Both the position numbers and the translations under genes were made by a program. Below, piece after piece: positions 35,301 to 46,300 of a stretch of DNA of 64,000 bases. The first letter of the stretch is position 1; the number at the start of each line of letters is the position of its first letter. The DNA is from Haliotis asinina (taxonomy: Eukaryota; Mollusca; Gastropoda; Lepetellida; Haliotidae): NCBI RefSeq assembly GCF_037392515.1, contig NC_090291.1, positions 16,271,501-16,335,500 on the forward strand. The letters run 5' to 3'. The notes under the pieces were generated by a model that worked only from the letters and a program-made list of their open reading frames with translations, did no database searches and had not been told where the DNA came from.

Positions 35301-37597
35301 TTGTCTGCGCCCAACATTGTTTAACTTCATCTGATTTTTAACTTGAACACACACCACCACATATGGTTCGGATAGAAAATATATGAGGATGTGCCAGTAA
35401 CAATTTAATGATTGATTAAATTAATTTGCCGCATATAGCATGCCGATATCCTAAATGTTTTTCTTAAATATTGAAGACCCTTCACGAACCTAACGAATGG
35501 CCAGCACGCACCTCTGTCGCCATTTTGAAGTTCCCATCTGAGGAGGTGGCAGCTGATTGGTTCAACAAGACTGATCCAAGATGGCTGGGAACCTGTGACG
35601 CCATTGTTTTAACAATGAAGGAACAGTTCAGAGAAGGTGTGTTGACTTTTTTATATATAAATTATGCCTCTCTGATGAAGAAGTATAGAACCTCACTTGA
35701 AAATTAGAATGAGTATGTTTAAAACTGCGATCGGCAATATTCCACTTTATCAGGATGGTCTGAAAATACTCAAATGTGGACCAAGCAAACACGTGGATTA
35801 AGCGGTTGGGTGAAGGAGATTGGTCTCAGGGGTGTGTCCATTGTTTCCTGCCTCCCCATCATATATGGCTACTCTCCTAATAATATACAAATAGAAAATG
35901 GAGCTGTGTGGCGTAGTGTTTTGCATTTTTTCACCACCCCTCTTCTCTCTTAACCTCATCGTCTAACAGCCTAACTGTTAGTCATCAATAGTCTCGAAAT
36001 ATTTCAGTACCATAATCTAATGCCATCTTTATTGTCAGCTAACCACGTCTTTTCAATGACATCTATCAAGTACAAGTTGCCATTGCAAAAAGCCAAAGTC
36101 AACAGATACACCAAACTAGCTCTTAAGACGGTGCGTCCTTTAAGGTATGTTTCAAACATGTACAACATGAAATTGTGGAATGTTTTGTGCATGTTTAGCC
36201 CGAAAGATATATTGCCTTAGAGACGAACATATTTTGAGTTTTATAGACGAGCCATTTTGCAGTCAGGAGAGGTTGTCATATTTATATTGTCTCTGTTGAT
36301 GTCAGACCTTGTACATGTAATAATATCACTATTTGAAAATACACCGAAAATGCTTGGATACATTATGTATATAAGAATGAAGATTTCTATGGATATCAAC
36401 TGATGAAGGAGTAAGCATTAACTACGAAACGTTGTGTTCTCATAATAAAAAAAGTTGATATCCATAAAAATCTTCATTCTTATGTATTTCACTTCTAAAT
36501 GCCCTTCAAAGACTTACATTATGTATAGTCTGAACTGTCAAAGGGTAATATTATTAAACTCGGTGTACCTCCAATTACGATATAAATTAGTGAGTTGGGA
36601 AGTGCTATCTCTGTAATATTACAACGGGGTACATGAAGTACAATGGGCTTCAGATAGTGTATCCACGTGAGGATCAAATCTGGGTCTTCAGTGGCATTAA
36701 CAAACGTGTTAACCTCCAAACAACTATGACATCTAATGACATCGATTGGTTGTTACAGGCTGTTACAGAAGGGGGTGATTTTGGTTTCTTCTCCCAAGTT
36801 CACACCATTACGAGGCAGCTGGGTGGAAGACAAAATGCACGTCACAGTATCCCAGTGGGAGACAATGGATCTTTACTTCGACTACAGAAACAAGATCAAA
36901 ACTGGTAAATATGTTTCTGATTAACCTCCAGGAGCTGCAGAACTCAATTTGGTGATAAGTTGTCATCGGAGCAAGAACGTTTCTTTGTACTATGCCTTGA
37001 GTCTAAAATACATGTCTCTATTTAGTATGATAACTGCGATACTTTATTGATTGTTAAAATAGAAATCAATATTCATGTTAGTAATTTTATTGCACCGATC
37101 AGGCAGGAATATGAGGAAAGGCCAAGTCCGTCTAGTGCTGTTGTCAAAGGCACCCCTGATCACATTATGTGTCTACTCTTACGTTCACAGGTCCCTACAA
37201 GGAATGCTACAATTTGCTCAGGGAAATAGCTGACGTGCGACCACCAGTTATTTTCCAATCGGAAGATTTGTCTCTCTTTCAAATGACATCAATACAAACG
37301 GCTGAGAGATCTGACAGCCCACGTGTTGAATTCCAGTCACAGAATACTCAAGCTGAAGCTGAAAGCAATGCTTCAGGGGAAGTGAACGAGGCTTCAGGGG
37401 ATGTGAACGAGACTTCAGGTCAACGACGGGCAGAGTCTACAAGATCTGAGAGCCCAGCGGTCGAGGTGCAGTCAGAAGATATTGATAACACTGAAAGCCA
37501 AACCCAAAGCGAGGCTTCAGGTGATGGGGGAGATACTGACGGGGAAGATGAGGAAGAAACTGTGGACACAAGAGCCCCAATAGCTGTCTTACAGTAA
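29386..37597 (+). CDS. Arrestin gene 2: alpha-arrestin fused to tandem DUF1330-like domains
   Basis: Twelve exons: 29386-29638, 30620-30846, 31075-31204, 31313-31452, 32073-32177, 33307-33424, 33923-34449, 34699-34839, 35477-35636, 36039-36144, 36759-36904, 37191-37597; 819 residues, open throughout. Arrestin_N (5-160) and Arrestin_C (161-325) are followed by a linker with Ala/Pro/Ser triplet runs and PPSY at 479-482. DUF1330-like unit 1 spans about 505-600 (GVLFLRFPDTRVEEF; TSVAILKFPSEEVAADWF) and unit 2 about 601-705 (VFSMTSIKYKLPLQKA; GVILVSSPKFTPLRG; VTVSQWETMDLYFDY). The acidic tail ends EDEEETVDTRAPIAVLQ. I start at the ATG (29,386) because it aligns with the starts of genes 1 and 3; an in-frame GTG lies nine bases upstream. 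Likely an endocytic ubiquitin-ligase adaptor by family; what the barrel modules bind is unknown. Intron 7 read-through would stop after AVTVSRQ, giving an arrestin-only form. Confidence 0.92.
31575..31880 (+). repeat. Dispersed repeat 'A' in gene 2 intron 4
   Basis: Same blocks as the copies near 13.2-14.5 kb. It is present at the same place in gene 3 (45,553-45,845) and absent from gene 1 intron 4, so it was inserted after gene 1 split off and before the gene 2/3 duplication. Confidence 0.8.
34584..34589 (+). terminator. Possible intronic poly(A) signal in gene 2 intron 7
   Basis: AATAAA lies 120 bases after the in-frame stop reached when intron 7 is not removed. Gene 3 has AATGAA at the same place. 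Confidence 0.25.
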
Positions 37598-37797
37598 AGT
37601 GTTCAAAGCCTTTAAAACATTCAAATGTGCACTTGCACATGGATGGGAACAGTCAGTCAGTCGATTTGTATTACCAGAGGTAAATATGTTGTTTCTGAAC
37701 CGGATGTTCTGGGTTTAGTCCAGCATTCCAACTTATGTATAATAATGGTCGATTTGGTAGAGATTACTTTTGACAAAAGCCCCTGTAAAGCTAACAA

Positions 37798-37803
37798 AAT
37801 AAA
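37798..37803 (+). terminator. Possible poly(A) signal of gene 2 (proximal)
   Basis: AATAAA 200 bases after the stop of gene 2. A second AATAAA at 39,112-39,117 is the one conserved in gene 3. Confidence 0.4.
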
Positions 37804-37959
37804 AGTTAATAGATAAACCTTCTCAGAGGCCTTTGTCAAAGGTGATCTCGTACCTTTGTCATATACACTACTTCCAGGGTTCTGACATGATGTTACATGT
37901 GTCCAAGGAACGTTAGTGCATGACACTGCATCAATTGTGCTTCTGACATGTAAATTATA

Positions 37960-38430
37960 CGACTGTCACTTGTAATTAGTCCGATTGTGACCCCCATGTA
38001 ATCACCGTGACTGTCACCTGTAAATAATGTGACTGCTACCTGTAATTAGTTTGACTAAGAATCCAGTAGACAGCGTGACTATAGATAAAAATAAATGTCA
38101 CCTGTTATTTGTGTGACCTTGACTCCTGTAATTAGTGTGACTGTTTCCTGCAAATAGTGTGACATTCACCTGTAATTGGCCTGACTGTTACGCGTAAATC
38201 ATGTGAACATCACTTGTCATTTGTCTGACTGGGACTCCTGTAATTATCGTGACTGCAAACAATGTCACGGTAACCTGTTCTTTGTGTGACCGTGACCAAC
38301 TATTATCGTGACTGTTACCTGTAATTATCCTGGCAGTTTTCTGTGATTTCTGTACCTGTAATACATGGGCCTGTGACGTGTAATTTGTGACTGTGATCAA
38401 AGATTAATGTAACTCTCATTGGAGATGAGT
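37960..38430 (+). repeat. Degenerate minisatellite downstream of gene 2
   Basis: Irregular 20-30-base repeats of the type tcacctgtaattagtgtgac, homologous to 22,880-23,500. Absent after gene 3. Confidence 0.85.
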
Positions 38431-38854
38431 GTTATTGTCATTGAAGGTTATTGGGATTATCATTGACCAATTTTACTGCTAGTGTAGGAAATAGTTTTCA
38501 AATCTTGCTTACCAGTTGGGCTAGCTATATCGGAAATTTATACGCCAAAACTTTATTTACTAGTCCAAACTTTTCATGTAGGAACTAAACAAAAGATTAC
38601 AAAACGGCAAATTACCATCCAATTTCAGGTCATCATCTTGCATCTCATAAAAGTGTATCGTAACTTAAGAAGGAGAGTGATGTATTAATACATCACCCCA
38701 TGAAAATTCACGAGCCAGTCTGTCTATGTACAGGCCCGAAGGGATGTCTACTAGCCACAGGCTAGTGGGCAAGTGGCTATATCGCACACTGGTAACTGTG
38801 TGCAGTTGTGAGCATTAGATTATCACGAAACATGGAGCAAACATGACCTAATTG

Positions 38855-38998
38855 TCATACCAATTGTTTCAATTGCGCAGATCGAAGCTCATGTTGTGAT
38901 CACTGGATTGTCTGGTCCAGACTCGATTATTTACAGACCGCCGCCATATAGCTGTAATATTGCTGAGTGTGGCATAGAACGTAACTCACTCACTTACT
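38855..38998 (-). repeat. Abalone-type dispersed repeat, 3' part
   Basis: The run gttgtgatcactggattgtc, tggtccagactcgattattt and acagaccgccgccatatag ends in cactcacttactcac. Confidence 0.8.
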
Positions 38999-39111
38999 CA
39001 CCAATTGTTTAAAAAACGAACACATGTAAAAGATATTCTGTATGGAGTCCAGATTCATGTATTTTTAAACATAACTGATGATAAAGAAATGTATTGATTA
39101 TTCCCCTTCCT

Positions 39112-39117
39112 AATAAA
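39112..39117 (+). terminator. Likely distal poly(A) signal of gene 2
   Basis: AATAAA in the context cctaataaaattatac, the same context as 50,671 after gene 3 (cctaataaaactatac). Confidence 0.5.
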
Positions 39118-39792
39118 ATTATACAGACACATTAACTTGTTTGTTTTTGATGGATATTGTGGCACATAATAGGGAACAGTCCAATGCCTAAAGGAGTGAG
39201 TGAGTGAGTTAATATTTAATGTCACATCGGCAATATCTCAGCCATATCGTGACGAGTCCTAAAGGAATCTCAATGTGATTAATCCAAGCAGTTAAGTTAA
39301 ACATAATTAAAAACATAATTAAAACACAATTATCATATATTCATGACATATAATACACATTGCTGCTTGTAAGAAACCAAATAAGCAAAATTATAAGCTT
39401 GCAGTCGCGATTCAAAAGTGCAATATTTTGTACTTGGGCTTACTTCCCTCGAAACGAAGCCCTCGGGAGACCGAACCCAGTCATAGCGGGTGGAAGTGTA
39501 ACGACGGCTTCCGACTGGCTTGTTCATTTGCTGATACGCTGAGGGCTCTTTGTGTGTACAGAAAGCTGATCTGTTTGATGAGCATTTTAGAAGTATGGCG
39601 AGTCAAAAGAAAGTGAGATTCTTTATGGGTAACAACTTCTTTTATGGTACTTGATGCGTCGTTTCAGTATGGATTCATATATCGTTGTCAAACAAAATCA
39701 TATGCACTAGAGGAAGAAGTTGTACGTATATAGAGATGTTGGATTTTGTAAATACATGTTCTCTGAATTTGCGTTCGATCCAACCAAAAATC

Positions 39793-39924
39793 ATGTCAGT
39801 AGAGATTGTGAACTACTGCGTGGCTGGAAACTGCCAATCTTCCAAGTACAAAGCAGGACTTGAAACTGGCAAGAGTTTGCACCAGTTTCTGTCAGATCCA
39901 GTCATCAGAGAAAAATGGATGTAG
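39793..39924 (+). pseudogene. THAP-domain fragment, unit 1
   Basis: The 43-codon frame reads MSVEIVNYCVAGNCQSSKYK followed by a conserved block with LETGKSLHQFLSDPVIREKW, then a stop. The C-x4-C pair, ETG..LH.F and (V/L)R.KW are hallmarks of the THAP zinc-coordinating DNA-binding domain. The downstream C-x2-H part is not in an open frame, so this is a broken fragment of a host THAP gene or a P-element-type transposon. Confidence 0.7.
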
Positions 39925-40489
39925 TTTGTTTGCAACCCACAGACATAAAAACATGTCATGTGTACAAGTATCACACCTGCCTAAATACATAATGCGGCAG
40001 AGACAGGACTCGGGTGCACGAGTCATAAATCAGTTCATTTTGTTTATGGCCTGTGGCCTGCTAGGTGTCAAGTTCAAATTGCATGTGACATTCAGCTTTC
40101 TCTGAACTAAGATTAGGCTACTGCTCACGAATTCATACTCCGGGCAAGCATTTTGTTTCAAGCTTCGCGAACCTATTCACTGCGCATGCGTTATGGGCGA
40201 AGCGCAGCACAGCTGTTGAAACCACTTTCCCCCCAGCGCTGGTGGAACTTTAGTGAATTGTTTGAACTCTGATTTCGCGGGCTTTTTTTCAACTTTATAG
40301 GTTGAATTGGCATTTTTGATGATTTGTTTCTCTAAGTGCATACCGAAAGGTATCAGAATCCGCAAAGTTGTGTTTTACGTTGCATGTGACCTTTAAACAA
40401 CCATGTTTTCTAATCTGACGACTGAAAAATTGTCTATTGACTGACTATTTGTCCAGCACACCTGTCAAGAATATGTCAAGCAAGTTACT

Positions 40490-40890
40490 GAGATTAGTTT
40501 TACGGCGCACTCACAATATTTTAAATATATGACGCTTTTCTGAAAATAGTCGAGTCTGGACCAAACAACCCAGTGATAAAATGTCATGAGCATCGTTCTA
40601 CGGAATTGAGAAAAGAAGACATTTGTCAACTAAGCCAGCGAACCTGACCATCCAACCCTGTTGGTCGCCTCTTACGACAAGCATGTGTTACTGAAGCCCA
40701 ATTCTAACCAAGATCGACAAGTGAGTGAGTGAGTGAGTGAGTGAGTGAGTGAGTGAGTGAGTGAGTGAGTTTTACCCTTCACTCAGCAATATTCCAGCTA
40801 TATGATGGCGGTCTGCAAATACTCTAGTGTGGACCGGACGTAGTCGCCTTTTATTGCAAGCATGCGTTGCTGAAGGCCTGTTCTTCCCCG
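40490..40890 (+). repeat. Abalone-type repeats with a (GTGA)n tract
   Basis: Two partial family members meet at a GTGA microsatellite (about 40,722-40,769, 12 units). The counterpart at 52,065-52,440 has only about nine units. Confidence 0.8.
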
Positions 40891-40979
40891 GACATTGGTC
40901 ACATAACAAGTAAGCTAATGGATCTTCATAGTTTTATTACAAACTCCCAGTTTTAACACAAAGTACAGGAAACATTCAC

Positions 40980-41520
40980 GCCTTTCACAGATCACTGACA
41001 CAGAATTTAAAGGACACAGTCACACATTTTACAGATCACAGATCACAGACACAGACTTTAAAGGAAACAGTCACGCTTTCTACAGGTGACAGTAACAGGG
41101 TTTAGAGGTAACAGTTACGTTGTCGTAGGTGACACTCACGCTACTAATTGGTCCGGGGGAACACTAATTACAGGGGTGACAATAATACTATTAGCAGGTC
41201 ACAGTCACATGATTGACAGGTAACAGCCAGGCTTTTTACAGGTAACTGTCACGCTTACTACATTTAACAGGTACACTAATTACATGTCAGAAGCACACTA
41301 ACAGTGAAAGAGACTAACACTGGGCATACTGTTTATCATATCAGAAACAGGAAGTCACGGTCAAACAAGGACAGTGACAAACAAGCTGCAGGTCACAGTC
41401 ACATCAATTACAGGTCACAGTCAAACGATGTACAGGTAACCATCACCCTATTTAAGGTAACACAATAATTAATCACAGTCACACTATTTGCAGTAATACA
41501 CACTAACACGCCTTGCTCAC
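40980..41520 (-). repeat. Degenerate minisatellite, reversed orientation, unit 1
   Basis: Repeats of the type aggtaacagtcacgctt and cactaattacaggggtgaca, the reverse complement of the minisatellite downstream of genes 1 and 2. Confidence 0.8.
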
Positions 41521-41614
41521 AGTGTAATAAACCAATCTCTAGTTTAAAAAATTAAAAATGACCCTCTTATATACTTCCATCAGCACAGAATGTGTATTAC
41601 CAAGAGGTTTCTTG

Positions 41615-42046
41615 TCAATAGGGTGAACGAATTACCAAGTGACCATTACTATACATAAGTCTCAGTCCTCCCTGAACGTCAGGTTGAGCAAACAATATAT
41701 TCACCCCGGGTAATACATGATGACTCCATGACCCTTCCCACAAATGCCTTTTGCAATTGCTCTTTAACATTTCTAATGTCTCTCTTATGTCTGGAATGTA
41801 TGCATCGTTCGTAGAGAAACAGACATGTGATACTTGTCTTTGTTGTGACGAATGAGAGATAACTGGGTCGGCTGTGCAGGTTGATAACGTCTTATGGAGG
41901 TGTGTTATTGTCTCCAGTATTACATACAATGCATTGCGACATGCATATGATAGTTGATCGATCAGGTGACTGTAGGTATGTTGTGAGTGAGCGCCAGTAT
42001 CCTCCCGTGGAGATATACAAGATATACTATCACGATAACAAAGCAT
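41615..42046 (-). CDS. Unrecognised 143-aa ORF, unit 1
   Basis: The frame starts MLCYRDSISCISPREDTG and ends LMYSNGHLVIRSPY. It has balanced amino-acid composition, no low-complexity tract and no domain I know. Its counterpart in the second duplication unit (53,167-53,598) is identical at all 143 residues and, as far as I can compare, at every base, but the surrounding kilobase is also over 99% identical, so this is weak evidence for selection. No TATA box or splice sites are obvious. It may be an exon, a single-exon gene, or chance. Confidence 0.3.
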   Translation of the reverse strand: MLCYRDSISCISPREDTGAHSQHTYSHLIDQLSYACRNALYVILETITHLHKTLSTCTADPVISHSSQQRQVSHVCFSTNDAYIPDIRETLEMLKSNCKRHLWEGSWSHHVLPGVNILFAQPDVQGGLRLMYSNGHLVIRSPY

Positions 42047-42974
42047 ATGTTACTTCTGACCACTTTCTAATTGGCATTGAGAAATCACATCTCGATAACG
42101 CTGCAACATACGACCCTACTTCGTGAGTATCATAAACGAGCTTTGATGGTAGTAATTACATACATAATCGTAACAGTCAACGGAAGTAACCAGATGACTG
42201 TATGTTCAATAAGCTCTTATGTAGAATAACACACACAATGCAATGACGTCATTACTGTCACCTTGAACAGTGAGTAGGAGGGCAATATGTGTTGTCTCAA
42301 TAGTTTGCGCATGTGTGTGTGTGTTGTTTTGTAAATGTGTACTTCTGAACACGGCTGAACTTCACCTCTTTGTATATATTGAACAGCAAAAGAGATGCAT
42401 TTGTAGAATAAGTGAAAAGTCAAAGAAAAGTTAAGAGTTCATGTTTATGCCCTCTATTTAAAAACTTGACTCCCCGTTTTGCGTTCCCTCTGTTTCCTCT
42501 GCTGTTCAGTATATGTTACAATAGGAGAAAACTCTGCAATGTGCAGTTATTAAAAATGACCCTCTGTTTTGACGTATATCCCGTGTACACACAGGAACCC
42601 GATATCGCACTGTTGGTTAAACATAGACCATAGATATACACTCACGTCGAATATATTAATAGAGTCAAAGAGCAGCAGCTGCCATACTGGATTGTCGTGC
42701 AGACATCGACTCATTGGCTGAAATGTACGCCAAGAATTCGGTGACATTCGAAACTATGCAAACGTACCTCTCAGTTATACATGTCCACACACATCCTTCC
42801 TGATTTCCACGACACAACATTCATTTTGTTAACTTTAATACGTCCTCAAACTCGAAAATCAAACCAAAACACCTCTGAGGTCAACGTTATCCCGCACTCG
42901 CAGCCTTTGGAGTGATTCCGTAGGTCCGCTGAACGTAAGTAATTTTTCAATTATGTCAGCATTTCTATTAAAGT

Positions 42975-43342
42975 ACTCATAACAGTGACGTCACGCTCAG
43001 CATTCGCTAACTGTGTCATTCAATACTGAGACCCTGTTACTTTAGATCAACGCACAGCTGACACACGTTTGGATCTTTTTGTGTGTGTGTACGTCTGTGG
43101 TATGCCACGGCGTCCATATCTGACAGCACATCCCACGTGAAATACACTCACACTATCACATGGGTCAAAGTCACAAACCTGTCGCAATCTTACGGTGTGT
43201 ATAAACACCGGTCTCGCACTTGCTTCGACACACTTACACACCCACTACACAACATCGTGTAGAGCGCTGTGATACACACTACCAACTTCAGACGCCATTA
43301 ACCTTGGACTAAAATTCGCATTCCTCAATACAAGTGTCAAGG
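42975..43342 (+). promoter_or_regulatory. Promoter and 5' UTR of arrestin gene 3
   Basis: TGACGTCA at 42,986-42,993 and TATAAA at 43,200-43,205; almost identical to the gene 2 promoter apart from a short deletion near 43,030 (cagtcacaaga missing). Confidence 0.7.
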
Positions 43343-46300
43343 ATGCCGATATTCCAGACATGCGCAGTGATTCTTGACGGCAAGAAGGAAGTCTATCGGA
43401 AGGGGGAGACAGTGACGGGGTCGTTAGTGCTGGACGTCACAGAGGATGTCACCGTGAAGGGAGTCCGAGTTTACCTGTATGGGGAGACGCTGGTCAAGTG
43501 GGACGAGTTCTCACCTGGCAGTCTTGGAGGAACCAAGGATTACATCGCCAAAGAAAAATACTTTGGACTTGTTTATACAGTGTTTGGCAAGAAACGTAGG
43601 TTTATGAAATTTTATTATGCATAGAAATAAGGTATTTTCTCATCGAGTCTTAGAACAACTTAAAAAATGTAAAGTAACAGTTGTTCTTGTACTAGAAAGT
43701 AATTTCAAAAGGTAACATATATACAAATAACGTTTAAAAAATTGTATCTTAAGTCCACATCATGCACTATGTTTTAACTAAAACTAATTATTCAGAAATA
43801 TTCAGTTTATTCTTTTGTTTGTTTCAAGAACCTTTGATTTTGATGTCAATTCCTTCAAGGATATAAATTAAAATACATTTAATTTAAATATTAACCACAC
43901 TTACATTTATCACTGGCAGGCTGGGCACAAGATGAACAGTGTGTAATCTGTCACGGGACATTGGAATGTTATTAAAATCTATGCCAATATCAGATAACTG
44001 CTACAAACAGTATCTATGAAGTAGGTCAACAGGGACTTGGCTTGTAAACCTATAGCATAGACCTAAGCTAGAAGGTGCACAGGACAACACAGGAAAAGCA
44101 GCCTTGAACAAGAATAGTCTTAACATACCGGGTAATTGTATCTGTGCACTATATAATTACGATGACCCTAAATACACCTGTTGATGATGCATTTTATCAG
44201 GTTTATATAACCACCTGTTTCTGTTTTGCCATTGGATTAAATCAAGTATAGCATGTAGGTTAATATCAGTTGCACCTACCAGTTTGATATTGCCATGTCG
44301 CTTAAAATCAGATGCACTGATTGTTGACAAATGTTAGCACTTTATTCATGAACAGTAAACGGTACATCATTTTGGCTGAGACAAACAGCCCCATCCCCAC
44401 CTCAACCATTTGAGCACCCCCCAACCAAAAAGAAAAAAAAGCAACAAACAAACAAACAAACAAAAACAAATAAAAAATACAATAGATATAATCAGGGATA
44501 ATTCTGACTTTGGCGTTAAAACATTTCTTCATACCTTGCATCTGTCCATATTAACACCAAAATGATACAACCTCTCTCTACCAGAAAACGCCACTGGACC
44601 AAACCACACCCTGACGGCGGGACGACACAATTACAGGTACAAGTTCAACCTCCCAAAGGAAGGCCTTCCGTCCTCCTTCGAGGGAGAGTATGGCGCCATC
44701 AGATTCTGGGTCAAGGTTGAGGTGGACAGGCCGTTCCCCAACTTCAACCAGTGTTGGTACCGTGGCATCACCATACTGGACGACATCAATGTCAACGACC
44801 CTCAGTATAAGGTAACAGTACATCACCGTATAACTATGTAGCTTACACTTTGTACCTTCTGATGTTTGAGGCGCTTAAGGATTAAGCCATTCTGTAACTC
44901 GTGCCATAGAACCAGGTTCGCTTCCCGAAGCAGAGACTATGTGTCACGCCCATTTTGGTGTTCCGTGTCTCCATGCAACCGAAATACTCTGTCGGATATA
45001 ATTGTAGCATTTCACTCTCATAAAATGTTATGTTCTTGGTGACAGTCATCGGTACGACGTCAGGCAAAGAAACAGGTTTCCAAGGCCCTTGGTTTAGGAG
45101 ATGCTGGTACTCTGACCTTAACAGCTGCCACTGACAGGGGAGCTTACTGCGCAGGAGAAAAGGTCGCACTGAAAGGTACACTTTGTTGCAACTCTGAATG
45201 ATACGTTGAACCTGGAGGAACAATGTTGACACGTTTTGGGGTTGTTTTCAAGCTCGCGTTATACAATCAGTTTTGTGTTTCAGTTGTGGCAAACAATGAG
45301 TCAACGAAAGACATGGGGAAACTGAAGGCTCAACTGGAGCAGAAAGTTGTCTACACAGCTAACAATGAAACGAAGACACGGCAAATCGTCATCAGGGTTC
45401 TGGAGGGAACTCCAGTCACGAAGGTTGGTCGGGCTTAAAGTGATTGTTAGTGAGTTAGTGGTATCACAATAGGAGCTGAAGAAGGAAAGTCGGCTTAAAT
45501 ACGTTCCCGAGACTGGGGGAAACTGACCACAGAATGGTGCTGACTATCATGAGTGTGTCAGGTATCTCACAGGCAAACTGTAGCGCAAATGGGTCGCGTA
45601 GCATAGAGAAATAATCAGTCTTCATACATGCGAGCGAAGCGAGCGAAGGTTGGCAACGTTCTTTCCTCGCTTCGGTTCGAAAATTATATTTAATGTCAAA
45701 ATAAAATATCGCCACCATCAAATGTATACACCCATTTCTTCACTGGGCTGTGCTCTCACATTTCCAACCCCATGTTGAACAATTACTCACGTGAAATTTT
45801 TTTTTTTCAACAGTTAAAGCGCAATTAGTGGTATGTCAGACCGTTCTTTGCCTCAGTTCCCCCTTCCAGCTTTCGGTTCAGGGGACACTAGTCATTCTTA
45901 TCACCGGATGTTATTTATTTCCTATAATTTTCATCTCTGTTGAGGAATTTATGGGATCAGTATCAGCAAATGATAAAGACGCCTTAAGACGTTGACGTTT
46001 AAGTTTCAAAATCTGAAGCTGCCTTCCTGTTGTGCAGGGAGAAGAGCGGGCGTGGAACAACCAACTGCTGGAGGTGGACGCCATTCCACCATCGACGAAG
46101 ACCAGGTCCTGTCACATCATCGCCGTCAGCTACTACATCAAGGTAGGTCACTGCTACAGATCAAGCTGCCTACATCATTAGAAGCTTTCTATATATTCTC
46201 AAAACAGAAATATCTCAGTAATATTTGCTATGAAGGACCATAAGTTAGGTGATGTGTTTTCTGAAAGATTTCAATCCATCCGTCCCTCCTCATGGTAACA

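Larger units (their letters stand above)
29012..42866 (+). repeat. Segmental duplication, unit 1 (contains gene 2)
   Basis: From actcataacagtgacgtcac at 29,012 to cctcaaactcgaaaat at 42,866 this region aligns almost base for base with 42,975-54,376, with only a few percent difference outside indels. It includes the promoter, the whole of gene 2, the THAP fragment, the minisatellites and the 143-codon minus-strand ORF. Unit 1 is longer by indels at about 32,428-32,654, 32,760-33,158, 36,262-36,600 and 37,598-39,030. Confidence 0.9.
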
